Assembly: GCA_027491315.1 (NCBI GenBank)
Contig: JAIXWL010000001.1
Span: 372,001 to 436,000, forward strand
DNA: 64,000 bases
Origin: Cytophagaceae bacterium
Lineage (GTDB): Bacteria > Bacteroidota > Bacteroidia > Cytophagales > Spirosomataceae
Direction: 5' to 3'
The position numbers and the translations under genes are program-made. Positions 7,945 to 16,978 of this stretch are shown here, piece by piece. The number at the start of each line of letters is the position of its first letter. Within the stretch, counting starts at the first letter, position 1. The notes under the pieces are model-generated. The model searched no databases. It saw only the letters and a program-made list of their open reading frames with translations, and had not been told where the DNA came from.

Positions 7945-9258
7945 ATGGAAAATTTTAAGTCATTCAAATTAATCTATCAGCAAGGCAAAAGTACCGAAAT
8001 ACGCTTTTGGATTATCGGGCTTTTATTAATTAGCTTGGGTATTATCTTTCTTCCATGGACTCAAAATATTCAAACCAAAGGAAATATTACTAGCCTATAC
8101 CAAGAACAAAAGCCTCAAAAAATTTATAGCCCGATAGCCGGTAAAATAACGAATTGGTGGGTAAAAGAAGGAGACATCGTTCAACCAGGAGACACCCTAG
8201 TTAGAATAAGTGAGATCAAGGATGATTACTTAGATCCTAATTTAATTGGTCGAACCCAAGACCAATTAAACGCGAAAAAAGGGTCATTGGAATACTACAT
8301 CCAAAAAGTAAAAGCCACTGAAGCACAAATAGCTAATTTAAAACAATCAAAAACATTAAAGAAAAGTCAGCTAGCGAATAAGTTGATTCAACTTCAGCAA
8401 AAAATCAATGCCGAAAGAGCTGAATTAGTAGCGAGTACCAATGAGCAAAACTTGGCGAAAGATCAATTGGACCGTTATCAGCAGATGTATAAAGAAGGCT
8501 TGATTTCACAGACTCAATACCAACAAAGAAACGTTTCAGCACAAAATGCTTTAGCCAAAAAAATCATGTCTGAAAATAAGGTAAATCAGACTATTCAAGA
8601 AATCAATAACACACAAATAGAACTGAAAAGTGTGGATCAAGAATACGATGAAAAAATCAATAAAGCAGACAGTGAAAGGTTACAAAGTTTAGGACAAATA
8701 GAAACCAATAAAGGGGAAGTAGCTAAGCTGGCTAACCAAGTCACCAATTATTCCATTAGAAATGGCATGTACTACATTTTAGCCCCTCAAAGTGGCCAAA
8801 TAGTACAGGGTAAAAAAACGGGTATTGGGGAAATCATCAAAGAGGGTGAAGAACTTTTGAGTATTGTTCCTCAAAATGAAAATTATGCCGTAGAAGTATT
8901 TGTTAGGCCTGTGGATTTGCCCCTCATTTCTCCTGGGCAATCCATCAGATTCATATTCGATGGCTTCCCGGCCATTATTTTCTCTGGAGGATGGCCTGAG
9001 CAAAGTTTTGGTACCTTCGCTGGTAAGATTTTGGTAGTAGAAAATGCCATCAATGAAAACGGCCTTTTTAGGGTCATAGTTCAAGAGGACGCCCGTTTTA
9101 AAAAATGGCCCAAGCAGATAAAAATTGGTGCAGGAGTTAAGGGTATTATTTTGTTAAACGATGTACCTCTTTGGTATGAATTATGGAGAAATATCAATGG
9201 CTTCCCTCCTGATTTCTACCATGCTAAACAAGATAAAAATACTGCCTATGAAAAGTAA
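7945..9258 (+). CDS. HlyD family periplasmic adaptor
   Basis: I start at 7945 (MENFKSFKLIYQ), one base after the ABC stop; a longer frame from 7915 would overlap the ABC gene. The 437-residue protein has one transmembrane helix (about 22-40), a split lipoyl domain beginning IYSPIAGKITNWWVKEGDIV, a long coiled-coil hairpin rich in Gln and Lys (about 100-270), and a beta-barrel region. This is the membrane-fusion protein that connects the ABC transporter to TolC across the periplasm. It overlaps the TolC-like start by 11 bases, which supports translational coupling. Confidence 0.88.
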   Translation: MENFKSFKLIYQQGKSTEIRFWIIGLLLISLGIIFLPWTQNIQTKGNITSLYQEQKPQKIYSPIAGKITNWWVKEGDIVQPGDTLVRISEIKDDYLDPNLIGRTQDQLNAKKGSLEYYIQKVKATEAQIANLKQSKTLKKSQLANKLIQLQQKINAERAELVASTNEQNLAKDQLDRYQQMYKEGLISQTQYQQRNVSAQNALAKKIMSENKVNQTIQEINNTQIELKSVDQEYDEKINKADSERLQSLGQIETNKGEVAKLANQVTNYSIRNGMYYILAPQSGQIVQGKKTGIGEIIKEGEELLSIVPQNENYAVEVFVRPVDLPLISPGQSIRFIFDGFPAIIFSGGWPEQSFGTFAGKILVVENAINENGLFRVIVQEDARFKKWPKQIKIGAGVKGIILLNDVPLWYELWRNINGFPPDFYHAKQDKNTAYEK

Positions 9259-10633
9259 TATAATTTGGTTTTTATTACTGGCCAATTTGTCTTGGGCGCA
9301 AAACAAAACCTTGCATCCAGAAGCCTTTTTAAAAATTGTAGAAAAATATCATCCAGTGGCACGTCAAGCCCAGATTGATATCCGTAAATCTGATGCTCAA
9401 ATTCTAGCGTCAAGAGGTGCGTTTGATCCTATTTTAAGGCATTATATTGCGAGTAAAACCTTGGATGGTGCCAGTTATTACCAATACAATGCCCCGGAAC
9501 TTAGTATTCCTACTTGGTATGGAATTGAGCTTAATGCGGGAGTAGAAAACTTACAAGGAAATCGTTTAGATATTAGCCAAACCATGGGGCAAACTAGCTA
9601 CATTGGAATTCAAATTCCTGTGGCTAAAAACCTCTTGATGGATAAAAGAAGAGCCGCCTTGCAACAAGCCAAATTGATGAATAAAATGGCCTTTGCCGAA
9701 CAAAGGGTCGTTTTGAATCAATTGTTTTTAGAAGCCATGGAAGCCTATTGGCATTGGTTAAAATGTTATCAAGCCCTACGAATTACGAACCAAAACTTAG
9801 AGGCGGCTAGAAAACGAGTAGATTTTGTCAGAAGAAGTGTAGAATTAGGTGATAGACCCGCTGTGGATACCTTGGAGGCCAGCACACAGTTCATGTACAT
9901 GGACAATCAAAACCTAGCCAAAATGGTAGAATATGAAAATTCGACGCTTCAGCTTTCAGCCTTTCTCTGGCAAGAAAATAATACGCCTAACCTCTTAACA
10001 AAAGACGTAAGCCCCGCCGAAGTATGGGGAGATTTTAGTCTATTTTCTAATTTTGATTTAGACCTGAATTCTATTTTACAAAAAGTTGATTCCTTTCATC
10101 CTGAAATACAAGCCTATCTTTTCAAAATTGAAGGGCTTAACGTGGAGAAAAAATTAAAGTTTCAAAGTTTATTACCCAAAATTGACCTTCAATACAATCA
10201 CCTCATGAAGGATAAATATTCCTCCAATGCTGGTGCATTATTTGCTAATAATTACCAATACGGAATCAAGTTTGAACTGCCATTGCGGCTTTCATCTGGA
10301 AGAGGAGAATACCAAACCGCCAAGTTGAAGGTGGAGGAAACGACCATCCAACTATCACAGAAAAAACAGCAGATCCAAATCAAAATAAACAGCTATTTCA
10401 ATCAATTTCAGAATCTCAAGAAACAGATACAAACCCAGGAAAAAGCTGTTACCAGTTACCAAGCTTTAACCAAGGCAGAAGAATCTAAATTTTCTCAAGG
10501 GGAATCATCCTTGTTTTTAATCAACAGCCGAGAGATAAAGGCCTTAGAGGCTGCTGAGAAATTATTGGACCTAAAGGCCTATTTATTTAAAACCGTCTAT
10601 GCATTACAAGCAAGTGCCGGCCTTTTGATTTAA
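9248..10633 (+). CDS. TolC family outer-membrane efflux protein
   Basis: I choose the ATG at 9248 because it gives a signal peptide (MKSNIIWFLLLANLSWAQ); earlier in-frame Mets lie deep in the hlyD-like gene. The 461-residue protein has the two helical repeats of TolC-type channels, rich in Gln, Lys and Glu, with ETTIQLSQKKQQIQIK and FSQGESSLFLINSRE near the C-terminus as in the family. It overlaps the adaptor gene by 11 bases and is followed by a strong terminator, so ABC, adaptor and channel form one complete three-gene operon. Confidence 0.87.
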   Translation: MKSNIIWFLLLANLSWAQNKTLHPEAFLKIVEKYHPVARQAQIDIRKSDAQILASRGAFDPILRHYIASKTLDGASYYQYNAPELSIPTWYGIELNAGVENLQGNRLDISQTMGQTSYIGIQIPVAKNLLMDKRRAALQQAKLMNKMAFAEQRVVLNQLFLEAMEAYWHWLKCYQALRITNQNLEAARKRVDFVRRSVELGDRPAVDTLEASTQFMYMDNQNLAKMVEYENSTLQLSAFLWQENNTPNLLTKDVSPAEVWGDFSLFSNFDLDLNSILQKVDSFHPEIQAYLFKIEGLNVEKKLKFQSLLPKIDLQYNHLMKDKYSSNAGALFANNYQYGIKFELPLRLSSGRGEYQTAKLKVEETTIQLSQKKQQIQIKINSYFNQFQNLKKQIQTQEKAVTSYQALTKAEESKFSQGESSLFLINSREIKALEAAEKLLDLKAYLFKTVYALQASAGLLI

Positions 10634-10636
10634 ATA

Positions 10637-10666
10637 AAAAAGGCAAGAAACCGACTTGCCTTTTGT
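10637..10666. terminator. Terminator after the export cassette
   Basis: Perfect stem AAAAGGCAAG (10638-10647) / CTTGCCTTTT (10655-10664) with a seven-base loop. It starts four bases after the tolC-like stop and can serve the convergent XRE gene from the other side. Confidence 0.85.
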
Positions 10667-10678
10667 CTCTTCTTTCCC

Positions 10679-10885
10679 CTAAGATGCTTGATAAGCTAGG
10701 ATGTCAGCCGGTTGACACTCTAAAGCCTCACATAAGGCCTCCAAAGTGCTAAATCGAATGGCTTTAGCCTTCCCTGTCTTTAATATGGATAAATTGGATA
10801 AGGTTAAATCGACCTTTTCGGATAGTTCATTTAAAGACATTTTTCTTTTTGCCATCATGACATCTAGATTTACAACAATAGGCAT
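10679..10885 (-). CDS. Small XRE/YozG-type transcriptional regulator
   Basis: The 68-residue protein is a single Cro/C1-type helix-turn-helix: MMAKRKMSLNELSEKVDLTL followed by SNLSILKTGKAKAIRFSTLE. It belongs to the YozG-like family regularly paired with DUF2975 membrane proteins. The upstream DUF2975 gene ends two bases before this start, so the pair is translated from one mRNA. It probably represses its own operon through the heptamer array at 11441-11489 (inference). Confidence 0.88.
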   Translation of the reverse strand: MPIVVNLDVMMAKRKMSLNELSEKVDLTLSNLSILKTGKAKAIRFSTLEALCEALECQPADILAYQAS

Positions 10886-10887
10886 AT

Positions 10888-11400
10888 CTATACAGTTAAA
10901 TCGTTTTCTGATTGTATCTCAATTCCTTTTTTAAAGATTTGGGCAAAAATAAAGATCACCCCCGCCAAAAAAAGTGTTTCCCCTCCATTCCATTCTAAAT
11001 TGGGTAGCTCTAAATACTCTTGATAAGCATAAGAGCCAAGAGATAAAAGCCAAAGAGTCAAAATCATAATGCTTATATTTTCCATCAAATTTGCGACTTC
11101 CCATTGAAATGGATTGGACAAATTAATTTTTGATAAGGTTTTAATGACCAAATGAGCTACATAGGCCTTTATGGCCAAAAGGCCAGCTGTCAAGGCAATC
11201 ACCAAGCTATAATCCACTAAACTCGATTTTTTAAGCTCATACAAATTCCATCCTTCGTAAAGATCTTTGGCGACTATTTCATTGAATAGACTCAGGGCAA
11301 AAGTGAAAAGTATAGCCCCACATTTAATCATTAGGCCTATGAATGCGACCCAAGAAAGCACATTCATGACGGTTAAAATACTCTGTGTTTTCGTTTTCAT
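10888..11400 (-). CDS. DUF2975 membrane protein
   Basis: I prefer the Met at 11400 (MKTKTQSILTVMNVLSW); an in-frame Met nine codons earlier (11427) lies where the promoter would be expected. The 170-residue product has four predicted transmembrane helices, the DUF2975 layout, with the conserved middle ending SNPFQWEVANLMENISIM (about 113-130 of this form). The function is unknown; the family is nearly always found with a YozG-type regulator, as here. Confidence 0.85.
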   Translation of the reverse strand: MKTKTQSILTVMNVLSWVAFIGLMIKCGAILFTFALSLFNEIVAKDLYEGWNLYELKKSSLVDYSLVIALTAGLLAIKAYVAHLVIKTLSKINLSNPFQWEVANLMENISIMILTLWLLSLGSYAYQEYLELPNLEWNGGETLFLAGVIFIFAQIFKKGIEIQSENDLTV

Positions 11401-11440
11401 TAATTTGTTGTTTAAATTGTTTTGCAAATTTTAAACAATA

Positions 11441-11489
11441 TTTATTGATAAACAATAAATTTATAATAATTTTCAATAAATTTTTATTG
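11441..11489. promoter_or_regulatory. Four-copy heptamer operator array upstream of DUF2975-XRE
   Basis: Four exact copies of the heptamer TTTATTG or its complement CAATAAA lie at 11441-11447 (direct), 11453-11459 (inverted), 11474-11480 (inverted) and 11483-11489 (direct). They form one inverted pair with a five-base gap and one everted pair with a two-base gap. The array lies 40 to 90 bases upstream of the DUF2975 start, a natural place for a regulator site. The pairing with the XRE protein is inference. Confidence 0.5.
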
Positions 11490-11518
11490 ATGATAAGGAT
11501 GGCTATTAAACAAGAACC

Positions 11519-11728
11519 TTATTTTTTATGCGTCACTTTATATACCTTTCCTTCCTTATCATAGGTAGTCCACTCGCCCGTTTGTTTACCTTGATTGAAA
11601 AAACCCGAGCGCAAAATGGTACCGTCTTTTCGATACCATTCCCAATACCCCGTATAAATACCTTGGATATGCTGGCCCTTTGCCCAAAGTGATCCATCTC
11701 GATGAAAAAGCTCATATTTTTCCTCCAT
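11519..11728 (-). CDS. YwqK-type MORN-variant repeat protein
   Basis: The 69-residue protein consists of about two and a half MORN-variant repeats: ELFHRDGSLWAKGQHIQGIY, then WEWYRKDGTILRSGFFNQGK, then GEWTTYDKEGKVYKV. Such repeats define the YwqK family, sometimes labelled as antitoxins. There is no signal peptide and no toxin-like partner next to it, so I do not claim a toxin-antitoxin role. It is short compared with most family members. The start lies about 30 bases upstream of the first repeat and is the only reasonable Met. Confidence 0.75.
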   Translation of the reverse strand: MEEKYELFHRDGSLWAKGQHIQGIYTGYWEWYRKDGTILRSGFFNQGKQTGEWTTYDKEGKVYKVTHKK

Positions 11729-11812
11729 AATTAGTACGGTTTAAATCTTAGTTAAAGCATGCCCATAGGTCTTCCCTCATGAAGGAGAATATTGACCTAA
11801 AAAATAACCTCA

Positions 11813-12934
11813 TTAATTTCTATTCTTCACTTGCCATTGGTAGTAATACCGACAAATGGGATAATAGAATAATGCCACTAAAAGCCAAATGATATAGACT
11901 TCTGAAAGACTCAATCCAACAAAAGCTTTAGGTCTACTTAATTGAAAGCCGAATGCCAAATCAGCCCACTGAAAGCCTTGATTAAAAATGAAAATAAACA
12001 AAAGAAGGTGGAGGACAAACCAGTGGCTAACAAAAAAGAATAGCGGTACTCGTCCAAAACTTGAAATAATTTCAACTAATTTTTTCCCTAAAACCGAACG
12101 TAAATTTACCAACAAACACATGATGCCTAAGGTTAAGGCGGTAAAGCTCAAGCTTGGTGGATATTTGGAAACATTGAAAAATGACATACCTTGTTTGACC
12201 CATGTCCCATCAGTTAAAGCCGGAGAATCTCCTCCTAAATTTAGGAATCGAACCGCCAAAAATACGGTTAAAAAGACTAGCCCCATTTTCCAAAAATCCT
12301 TATCCGATTTCTCCTTAAAATAATACCCTAGTGAAAAACCCAATAAACATATACCTAACCAAGCTAGCGGCGGATAACCTACAACTAGAAGGGTTCCATT
12401 AGGCAATGGAAAGGCATTGGGACTAATTAAAAATGAAAGCGCCTGAAGCCACGAAGGTTGAAGTAACAAAAGGGCTTGCTGAATTAAGATAATACCAATA
12501 GCCAAACCTAAAATTTGCCTGGTTGAAAAACCATGAACCAGTCCGATGATCACCATGGAAAACCCTATGGCACTTAACACGTCAATGAGTATTAGTCCAA
12601 AATGAATATCAACAAACAATCCAAAATTAACAACCGTTAAATCCAGCAAAATTAAACCTAGCCCACGGCGGATCATACGTAGCCGAAATTGCCCTTTATC
12701 TTCCGTTCTTTGATAGACCAAATAAGCTGAACTTCCGGCTAGAAATACAAAAATTGGGGCGCATAAATGGGTGATGATACGAGTATAAAAAATAGAAGGA
12801 CTGGTTACGGCCAAATCCGTGGGAGATTGATCAATAGCATGGATATGAAACAAATCCCTCACATGATCTAGTAACATGAGAATCACTACCATACCCCTTA
12901 AAAAATCGATGGATTCTACTCTTTTTAAAAGCAT
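11813..12934 (-). CDS. DUF1624 / heparan-alpha-glucosaminide N-acetyltransferase-like membrane protein
   Basis: The 373-residue protein has about ten transmembrane helices. It opens with the family signature RVESIDFLRGMVVILMLLDH, where His is the presumed active-site or acyl-transfer residue. DUF1624 proteins are related to HGSNAT and other transmembrane acyltransferases; the acceptor here is unknown. It is a single gene between the MORN-type gene and the adenosine deaminase gene, all on the minus strand, with no shared function evident. Confidence 0.83.
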   Translation of the reverse strand: MLLKRVESIDFLRGMVVILMLLDHVRDLFHIHAIDQSPTDLAVTSPSIFYTRIITHLCAPIFVFLAGSSAYLVYQRTEDKGQFRLRMIRRGLGLILLDLTVVNFGLFVDIHFGLILIDVLSAIGFSMVIIGLVHGFSTRQILGLAIGIILIQQALLLLQPSWLQALSFLISPNAFPLPNGTLLVVGYPPLAWLGICLLGFSLGYYFKEKSDKDFWKMGLVFLTVFLAVRFLNLGGDSPALTDGTWVKQGMSFFNVSKYPPSLSFTALTLGIMCLLVNLRSVLGKKLVEIISSFGRVPLFFFVSHWFVLHLLLFIFIFNQGFQWADLAFGFQLSRPKAFVGLSLSEVYIIWLLVALFYYPICRYYYQWQVKNRN

Positions 12935-12991
12935 TTTCTAGATATTAGAAAGTATATTTTAAGCATTGTAAATTCTTTTCTTGATAAAGTT

Positions 12992-14413
12992 TCAAGGGAT
13001 TTTTGCCTCAAACTCCTTAAATCTTCGATCTAAATCTTGACGTAATTTCTGTTTGATGGCCGCTTCTTTAATAAAACTATAGTCCAAACTATTATATACC
13101 AATTGCTTTATATTGGCATAGGTAAAAAATGGATAGGACTTAGCCAATAATACAAACTGCTCAGTTAAACTAGTCCGAAGGACACCGGCATCGTCCGTAC
13201 TAATTACCATCGGAACCTTAAAATCGTGGTACAATTTAATGGGATGCTTATCGCCCTTGATTTGTAAAATAAATCGGTTAGAAACAAGGTTCACTTCAAC
13301 CGGAATTTTCTGGTGACTCATGTACCTCAAAAGCTCATAACTATGCTTTTCATAAGGCATATCCACGCCATGACCAATTCGATTAGCTTTTGCTGTATGA
13401 ATAGCCTCATCAATATGCCAAGTCAAATTTTCTGGGGCCACTTGGCCCATGGCTAATTCCCCGGCGTGTAAAGAATATTTCACTCGAGGAAATTTCTGGT
13501 GACAAAACTGAAACATCAACATGTGTAAACGATAATCCTTCATGGAATTTTCACCATGTTCAGGAGCCACCATATTCACCCCCACCACTAAATCACTTTG
13601 GTTAGCCGACATAAAGCTAATGACGATGTCCTTAAATAAATCAACGGGATTTTTGAATCTCAATACATACTTTTGATACCGCATGCTAAATCTTTCATCG
13701 TCAATTTTCAAGCTATCATGAAGATGTTGAATGAAAGAATTATTCCAAATTACCGCCTGATTCATCGACTCCTTTTGCATCAACTTCGAATAAATATTTT
13801 CCAATAAATTCAAAACGGCTTGTTGGTCTGACTGATGCATCAATTGACGTAATTCAGCATCATAAGCTGTTAAATCTTGAATATTTACCTTAGAATAAAC
13901 GGGAGTAAACATGGTTTCAAGGTAGCTCACATTTTCGGCTATAGCTCGATTCTTTAACTCCACCATGCCAGGCGAATATTCTTCATGTAGAGCCGGTAAA
14001 AATTTATCAAAAGACTCAAAAAACAATTGATCAGAAGGATAAAACCCTGTATAAAAATCCTTTACGGACCAGCGCCTTAAAATCTCATTTTTAATCCCTT
14101 CCAATCGACCCTCCGAGGCAAGTTCAGAAAATCGTTTCCAATTCTTTTGGCCCGCTTGATCCTTAGCCACAGCCATCGTTTCAGTATGAAGGTAGTAATC
14201 CAGTTTAATGGCTTTTTCCAAAAGGGGTTCCGCGTAAATAGAGCCACTAAAATGATGATGCAAATCTCCTCCCTTGGGCATTTGGGCCATAAAAGCCGTC
14301 AACTGAGCCTCATTATTTCTAATTTTCTGCAAATATTGCGCAGCTTTTTGCTCCTGCCCCAAAAGACTAACAGGAATAAGTATGTTAAAGATGAGGGCTA
14401 AAATGTATTTCAT
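12992..14413 (-). CDS. Secreted adenosine deaminase (ADGF-like)
   Basis: The 473-residue protein has a signal peptide (about 1-20, ending Ser-Leu-Leu-Gly-Gln). Zinc and catalytic motifs of adenosine deaminase are present in order: MPKGGDLHHHFSGSI (His52/His54 region), SLHAGE with the catalytic Glu, RIGHGVDM, and STDDAGV with the zinc Asp. The length matches the extended ADGF/CECR1-type enzymes. It would convert adenosine to inosine in the periplasm, feeding nucleoside salvage. No other purine genes lie next to it. Confidence 0.9.
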   Translation of the reverse strand: MKYILALIFNILIPVSLLGQEQKAAQYLQKIRNNEAQLTAFMAQMPKGGDLHHHFSGSIYAEPLLEKAIKLDYYLHTETMAVAKDQAGQKNWKRFSELASEGRLEGIKNEILRRWSVKDFYTGFYPSDQLFFESFDKFLPALHEEYSPGMVELKNRAIAENVSYLETMFTPVYSKVNIQDLTAYDAELRQLMHQSDQQAVLNLLENIYSKLMQKESMNQAVIWNNSFIQHLHDSLKIDDERFSMRYQKYVLRFKNPVDLFKDIVISFMSANQSDLVVGVNMVAPEHGENSMKDYRLHMLMFQFCHQKFPRVKYSLHAGELAMGQVAPENLTWHIDEAIHTAKANRIGHGVDMPYEKHSYELLRYMSHQKIPVEVNLVSNRFILQIKGDKHPIKLYHDFKVPMVISTDDAGVLRTSLTEQFVLLAKSYPFFTYANIKQLVYNSLDYSFIKEAAIKQKLRQDLDRRFKEFEAKIP

Positions 14414-14529
14414 GAATTAGTATAAAGGTACTTGTTGATTCAAAGGGCTCTTTAAAATTACGGGTAATTGAATACATTTGAACTAGAAACACCTCTAAAA
14501 GAATAATTCCTAAAACATAATTTAGATCC

Positions 14530-14937
14530 ATGAACCCTGCCATACAAGCATTTAATCAGTCCCTTTCGCTCCAAGAAGCAAAAATTGGGAACTTTTTGGC
14601 TCAATATATTTCGGAAGAATTGCCCGAGGCCACTTGTAAAATTTGGCATGCGATACCCGTCTGGTTTATCCAGGATAATCCAGTGGTGGGCTATAGCTCA
14701 CTCAAAAGGGGGATTCAATTGCTATTCTGGAGTGGGCAGTCTTTTGAAGAAAGTTCTTTAGAGGGGATAGGCAAGTTTAAAGCCGCTGGAATTTATTTCA
14801 ATACCCTCGAAGAAATTCCCCAAGAAGACTTACGGAGATGGCTTCAAAAAGCCAAAACCATACAATGGGATTATAAGAATATCGTCAAAAGAAGAGGTTT
14901 GTTAGAAAGAATACACACGGAAATTAATCCAACCTAA
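14530..14937 (+). CDS. DUF1801 domain protein (YdhG-like)
   Basis: The 135-residue cytoplasmic protein is a single DUF1801 domain: EATCKIWHAIPVWFIQDNPV and LKRGIQLLFWSGQSF are typical. The function of the family is unknown; structures show an iron-chaperone-frataxin-like or YdhG fold. It is divergent from adenosine deaminase, and its last 14 bases overlap the 3' end of the convergent M23 peptidase gene. Confidence 0.8.
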   Translation: MNPAIQAFNQSLSLQEAKIGNFLAQYISEELPEATCKIWHAIPVWFIQDNPVVGYSSLKRGIQLLFWSGQSFEESSLEGIGKFKAAGIYFNTLEEIPQEDLRRWLQKAKTIQWDYKNIVKRRGLLERIHTEINPT

Positions 14938-15559
14938 AAAGTTCTGGATTAGGACAATTTTGAGCATAAAAATCCATATCTCTACGTGAACAAACCCCTG
15001 GATAATCCCCAACAAATCCTTGCAAATCTCGAATCAATTGAAAATGTAAATGAGGGGGCCATCCACCATTTTCAGATGAATTTCCCAAATGCCCAATCAA
15101 TTGACCTTGCTGAATAGTTTGGCCCACAACCAAGCCTTCCAAGTCTTGAGTAGCCAAATGGCCGTACAAACTATAGATAAGTTCTCCCTGGATTTGATGC
15201 GCTACAATCACGGTGGGCCCATAGTTTCCTGAGCCTTCATTCACTTGAAAACTATGTACTATACCATCCATGGGAGCAAAGACTTCTGTACCTGCCTCAG
15301 CCCAAATATCAATGCCTAAATGGATATTTCGAAAGTCTTTTTGGTCTGTTGCAAAATTATCATGCGATTCATACATCCTTCGATGCTCTAAATAACCCCC
15401 TAAACCATATTTGTTGGTTCCCAATGATTCCCGAATGAACTGACAAAATCGGCCAATATGTTGATATATATCGGCATTAAAAATAGGATTTTGTGCACTT
15501 AAATCTAAGATTTGGGTGTTAGCATTCGAAAGCGGGGGAACAAATAGGGTAGAAATCAT
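14924..15559 (-). CDS. M23 family metallopeptidase, no signal peptide
   Basis: The 211-residue protein has a complete lysostaphin/LytM-type M23 domain: HLGID (His80, Asp84), the helper SLYGHL (His134) and PHLHFQ (His170, His172) for zinc binding and catalysis. The N-terminus is not a signal peptide and has no membrane helix, which is unusual for a peptidoglycan hydrolase. It may be exported another way or act on a cytoplasmic substrate. The gene overlaps the convergent DUF1801 gene by 14 bases. Confidence 0.85.
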   Translation of the reverse strand: MISTLFVPPLSNANTQILDLSAQNPIFNADIYQHIGRFCQFIRESLGTNKYGLGGYLEHRRMYESHDNFATDQKDFRNIHLGIDIWAEAGTEVFAPMDGIVHSFQVNEGSGNYGPTVIVAHQIQGELIYSLYGHLATQDLEGLVVGQTIQQGQLIGHLGNSSENGGWPPHLHFQLIRDLQGFVGDYPGVCSRRDMDFYAQNCPNPELFRLD

Positions 15560-15679
15560 AGTTCACTAAATAAGTATGTAATGGCTTAACCACAGCCTTA
15601 AACAAAATTGATGATCCATCCCATGGAAAATGAAATTTGCTTAAAGATTAGACAAAAACATTAAATTGCCCACTAAATT

Positions 15680-16792
15680 ATGAAAAGAAGACGTATGCTA
15701 GGCTTTCTAGGAATAATAACAAGTATCTCGCTGGGTTCTTGGATTGCCTTCAATAAAGCTGTTTTGGGTGCAAACCCCAAAGGGAAAAGACTGGAGCGGA
15801 TTAAAAACTCTCCTCATTTTAAAAATGGAGAATTTCAAAATCTATCTTACACGCCCACATTTGCAGAGGAGAATAATAAAATAGGCTCCATGTGGCGCGT
15901 GATGACCAGTAAAAACATCCGCACTAAACCTAGCGTGGCATTGCCTACGGTAAAAACTGATTTCACCAAAATTAGTCCTAGCACCGACTATATGATTTGG
16001 TTCGGACACTCTTCTTATTTATTTCAAATAGAAGGCAAAACCTTGTTGATTGACCCTGTTTTAAGTGGTTATGCTGCTCCCTTTTCCTGGTTAAATGCCT
16101 CATTTAAAGGAACTGATCCCTATACTGCAGAAAGCTTACCTTATATAGATTATTTACTTATTTCACATGATCATTATGACCATCTCGACTATGAAACGAT
16201 TCTGAAATTAAAAGGAAAAGTTAAGCGAGTGATCTGTGGTTTGGGAGTAGGAGCTCATCTAGAGCATTGGGGCTATTCTGCCGATATCATCGAGGAATTG
16301 GATTGGAATGAGTCCATTGATTTAGAAAAAGATTGGAAATTAACGGCCACTCCTGCAAGACATTTTTCCGGTAGAGGGATACAAAGAAACAAAACACTTT
16401 GGCTGTCTTTTGTTTTAAAAACCCCTCATCACAACCTATTCTTGGGTGGAGATAGTGGTTATGACCATCACTTTAAATACATAGGCGAAAAATATGGACC
16501 ATTTGACCTAGCCTTGATAGAACAGGGCCAATACAATTTAGCTTGGAAATACATTCATTTAATGCCCGAAGAAATTTTCATCGCAGCCAAGGAATTAAAT
16601 GCCAAAAAGATTTTTGCAGGACATAATTCCAAATTTAAATTAAGTGTGCATCCTTGGGATGAACCTTTAAAACGCTTATGGGAAAACAGTAAAAAACAAG
16701 ATATTCCAGTAATTACTCCTAAAATTGGCGAACTGGTAGACCTAAAGGATGATCAATCGACATTTTCCAATTGGTGGGAAGGGATTGTATAA
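15680..16792 (+). CDS. MBL-fold hydrolase of the NAPE-PLD/UlaG type
   Basis: The 370-residue protein starts with an N-terminal basic-hydrophobic segment (MKRRRMLGFLGIITSIS), a membrane anchor or signal. The metallo-hydrolase core shows WFGHSSYLFQIEGKTLLIDP, the zinc motif SHDHYDHLD (His163, His165, Asp167, His168), FLGGDSGY and FAGHNSKF. This pattern fits N-acyl-phosphatidylethanolamine phospholipase D-like enzymes, which suggests a lipid substrate, but related lactonases share it. It is a lone gene with no partner visible. Confidence 0.82.
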   Translation: MKRRRMLGFLGIITSISLGSWIAFNKAVLGANPKGKRLERIKNSPHFKNGEFQNLSYTPTFAEENNKIGSMWRVMTSKNIRTKPSVALPTVKTDFTKISPSTDYMIWFGHSSYLFQIEGKTLLIDPVLSGYAAPFSWLNASFKGTDPYTAESLPYIDYLLISHDHYDHLDYETILKLKGKVKRVICGLGVGAHLEHWGYSADIIEELDWNESIDLEKDWKLTATPARHFSGRGIQRNKTLWLSFVLKTPHHNLFLGGDSGYDHHFKYIGEKYGPFDLALIEQGQYNLAWKYIHLMPEEIFIAAKELNAKKIFAGHNSKFKLSVHPWDEPLKRLWENSKKQDIPVITPKIGELVDLKDDQSTFSNWWEGIV

Positions 16793-16821
16793 GCCTATGA
16801 AACCGCTTACTCCCAAAAATG

Positions 16822-16838
16822 AAAAAAAAAAAAAAAAA
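16822..16838. repeat. Homopolymer of 17 A
   Basis: A run of 17 adenines lies in the 186-base gap between the NAPE-PLD-like gene and the membrane protein gene. It is preceded by an inert ATG context and is not in a coding frame. Such runs slip easily in replication and in sequencing, so the exact length is uncertain. Confidence 0.9.
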
Positions 16839-16978
16839 TCATGCATTATTAGTCAAAGAATTCGGTTCTTGCTTGGAAGTCTTTAGGTGGATATAATACC
16901 GCCAAGTGTTCTATAAGAAATAAATACACGAGTAAAATCGTTTTTTAAGCAATTTTTTAGCCCATTTCTTCTAAAACC

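Noticed and set aside
8779-9084. A 101-codon minus-strand frame inside the HlyD-like gene
   Set aside because: It lies fully inside a well-supported gene and has no domain-like sequence.
11519-11728. A toxin-antitoxin pair based on the YwqK-type repeat protein
   Set aside because: No toxin-like small gene is adjacent; the repeats alone do not show antitoxin function.
16822-16838. A phase-variable homopolymer
   Set aside because: The 17-A run is outside coding sequence and about 140 bases from the next start, and its length could be a sequencing error.
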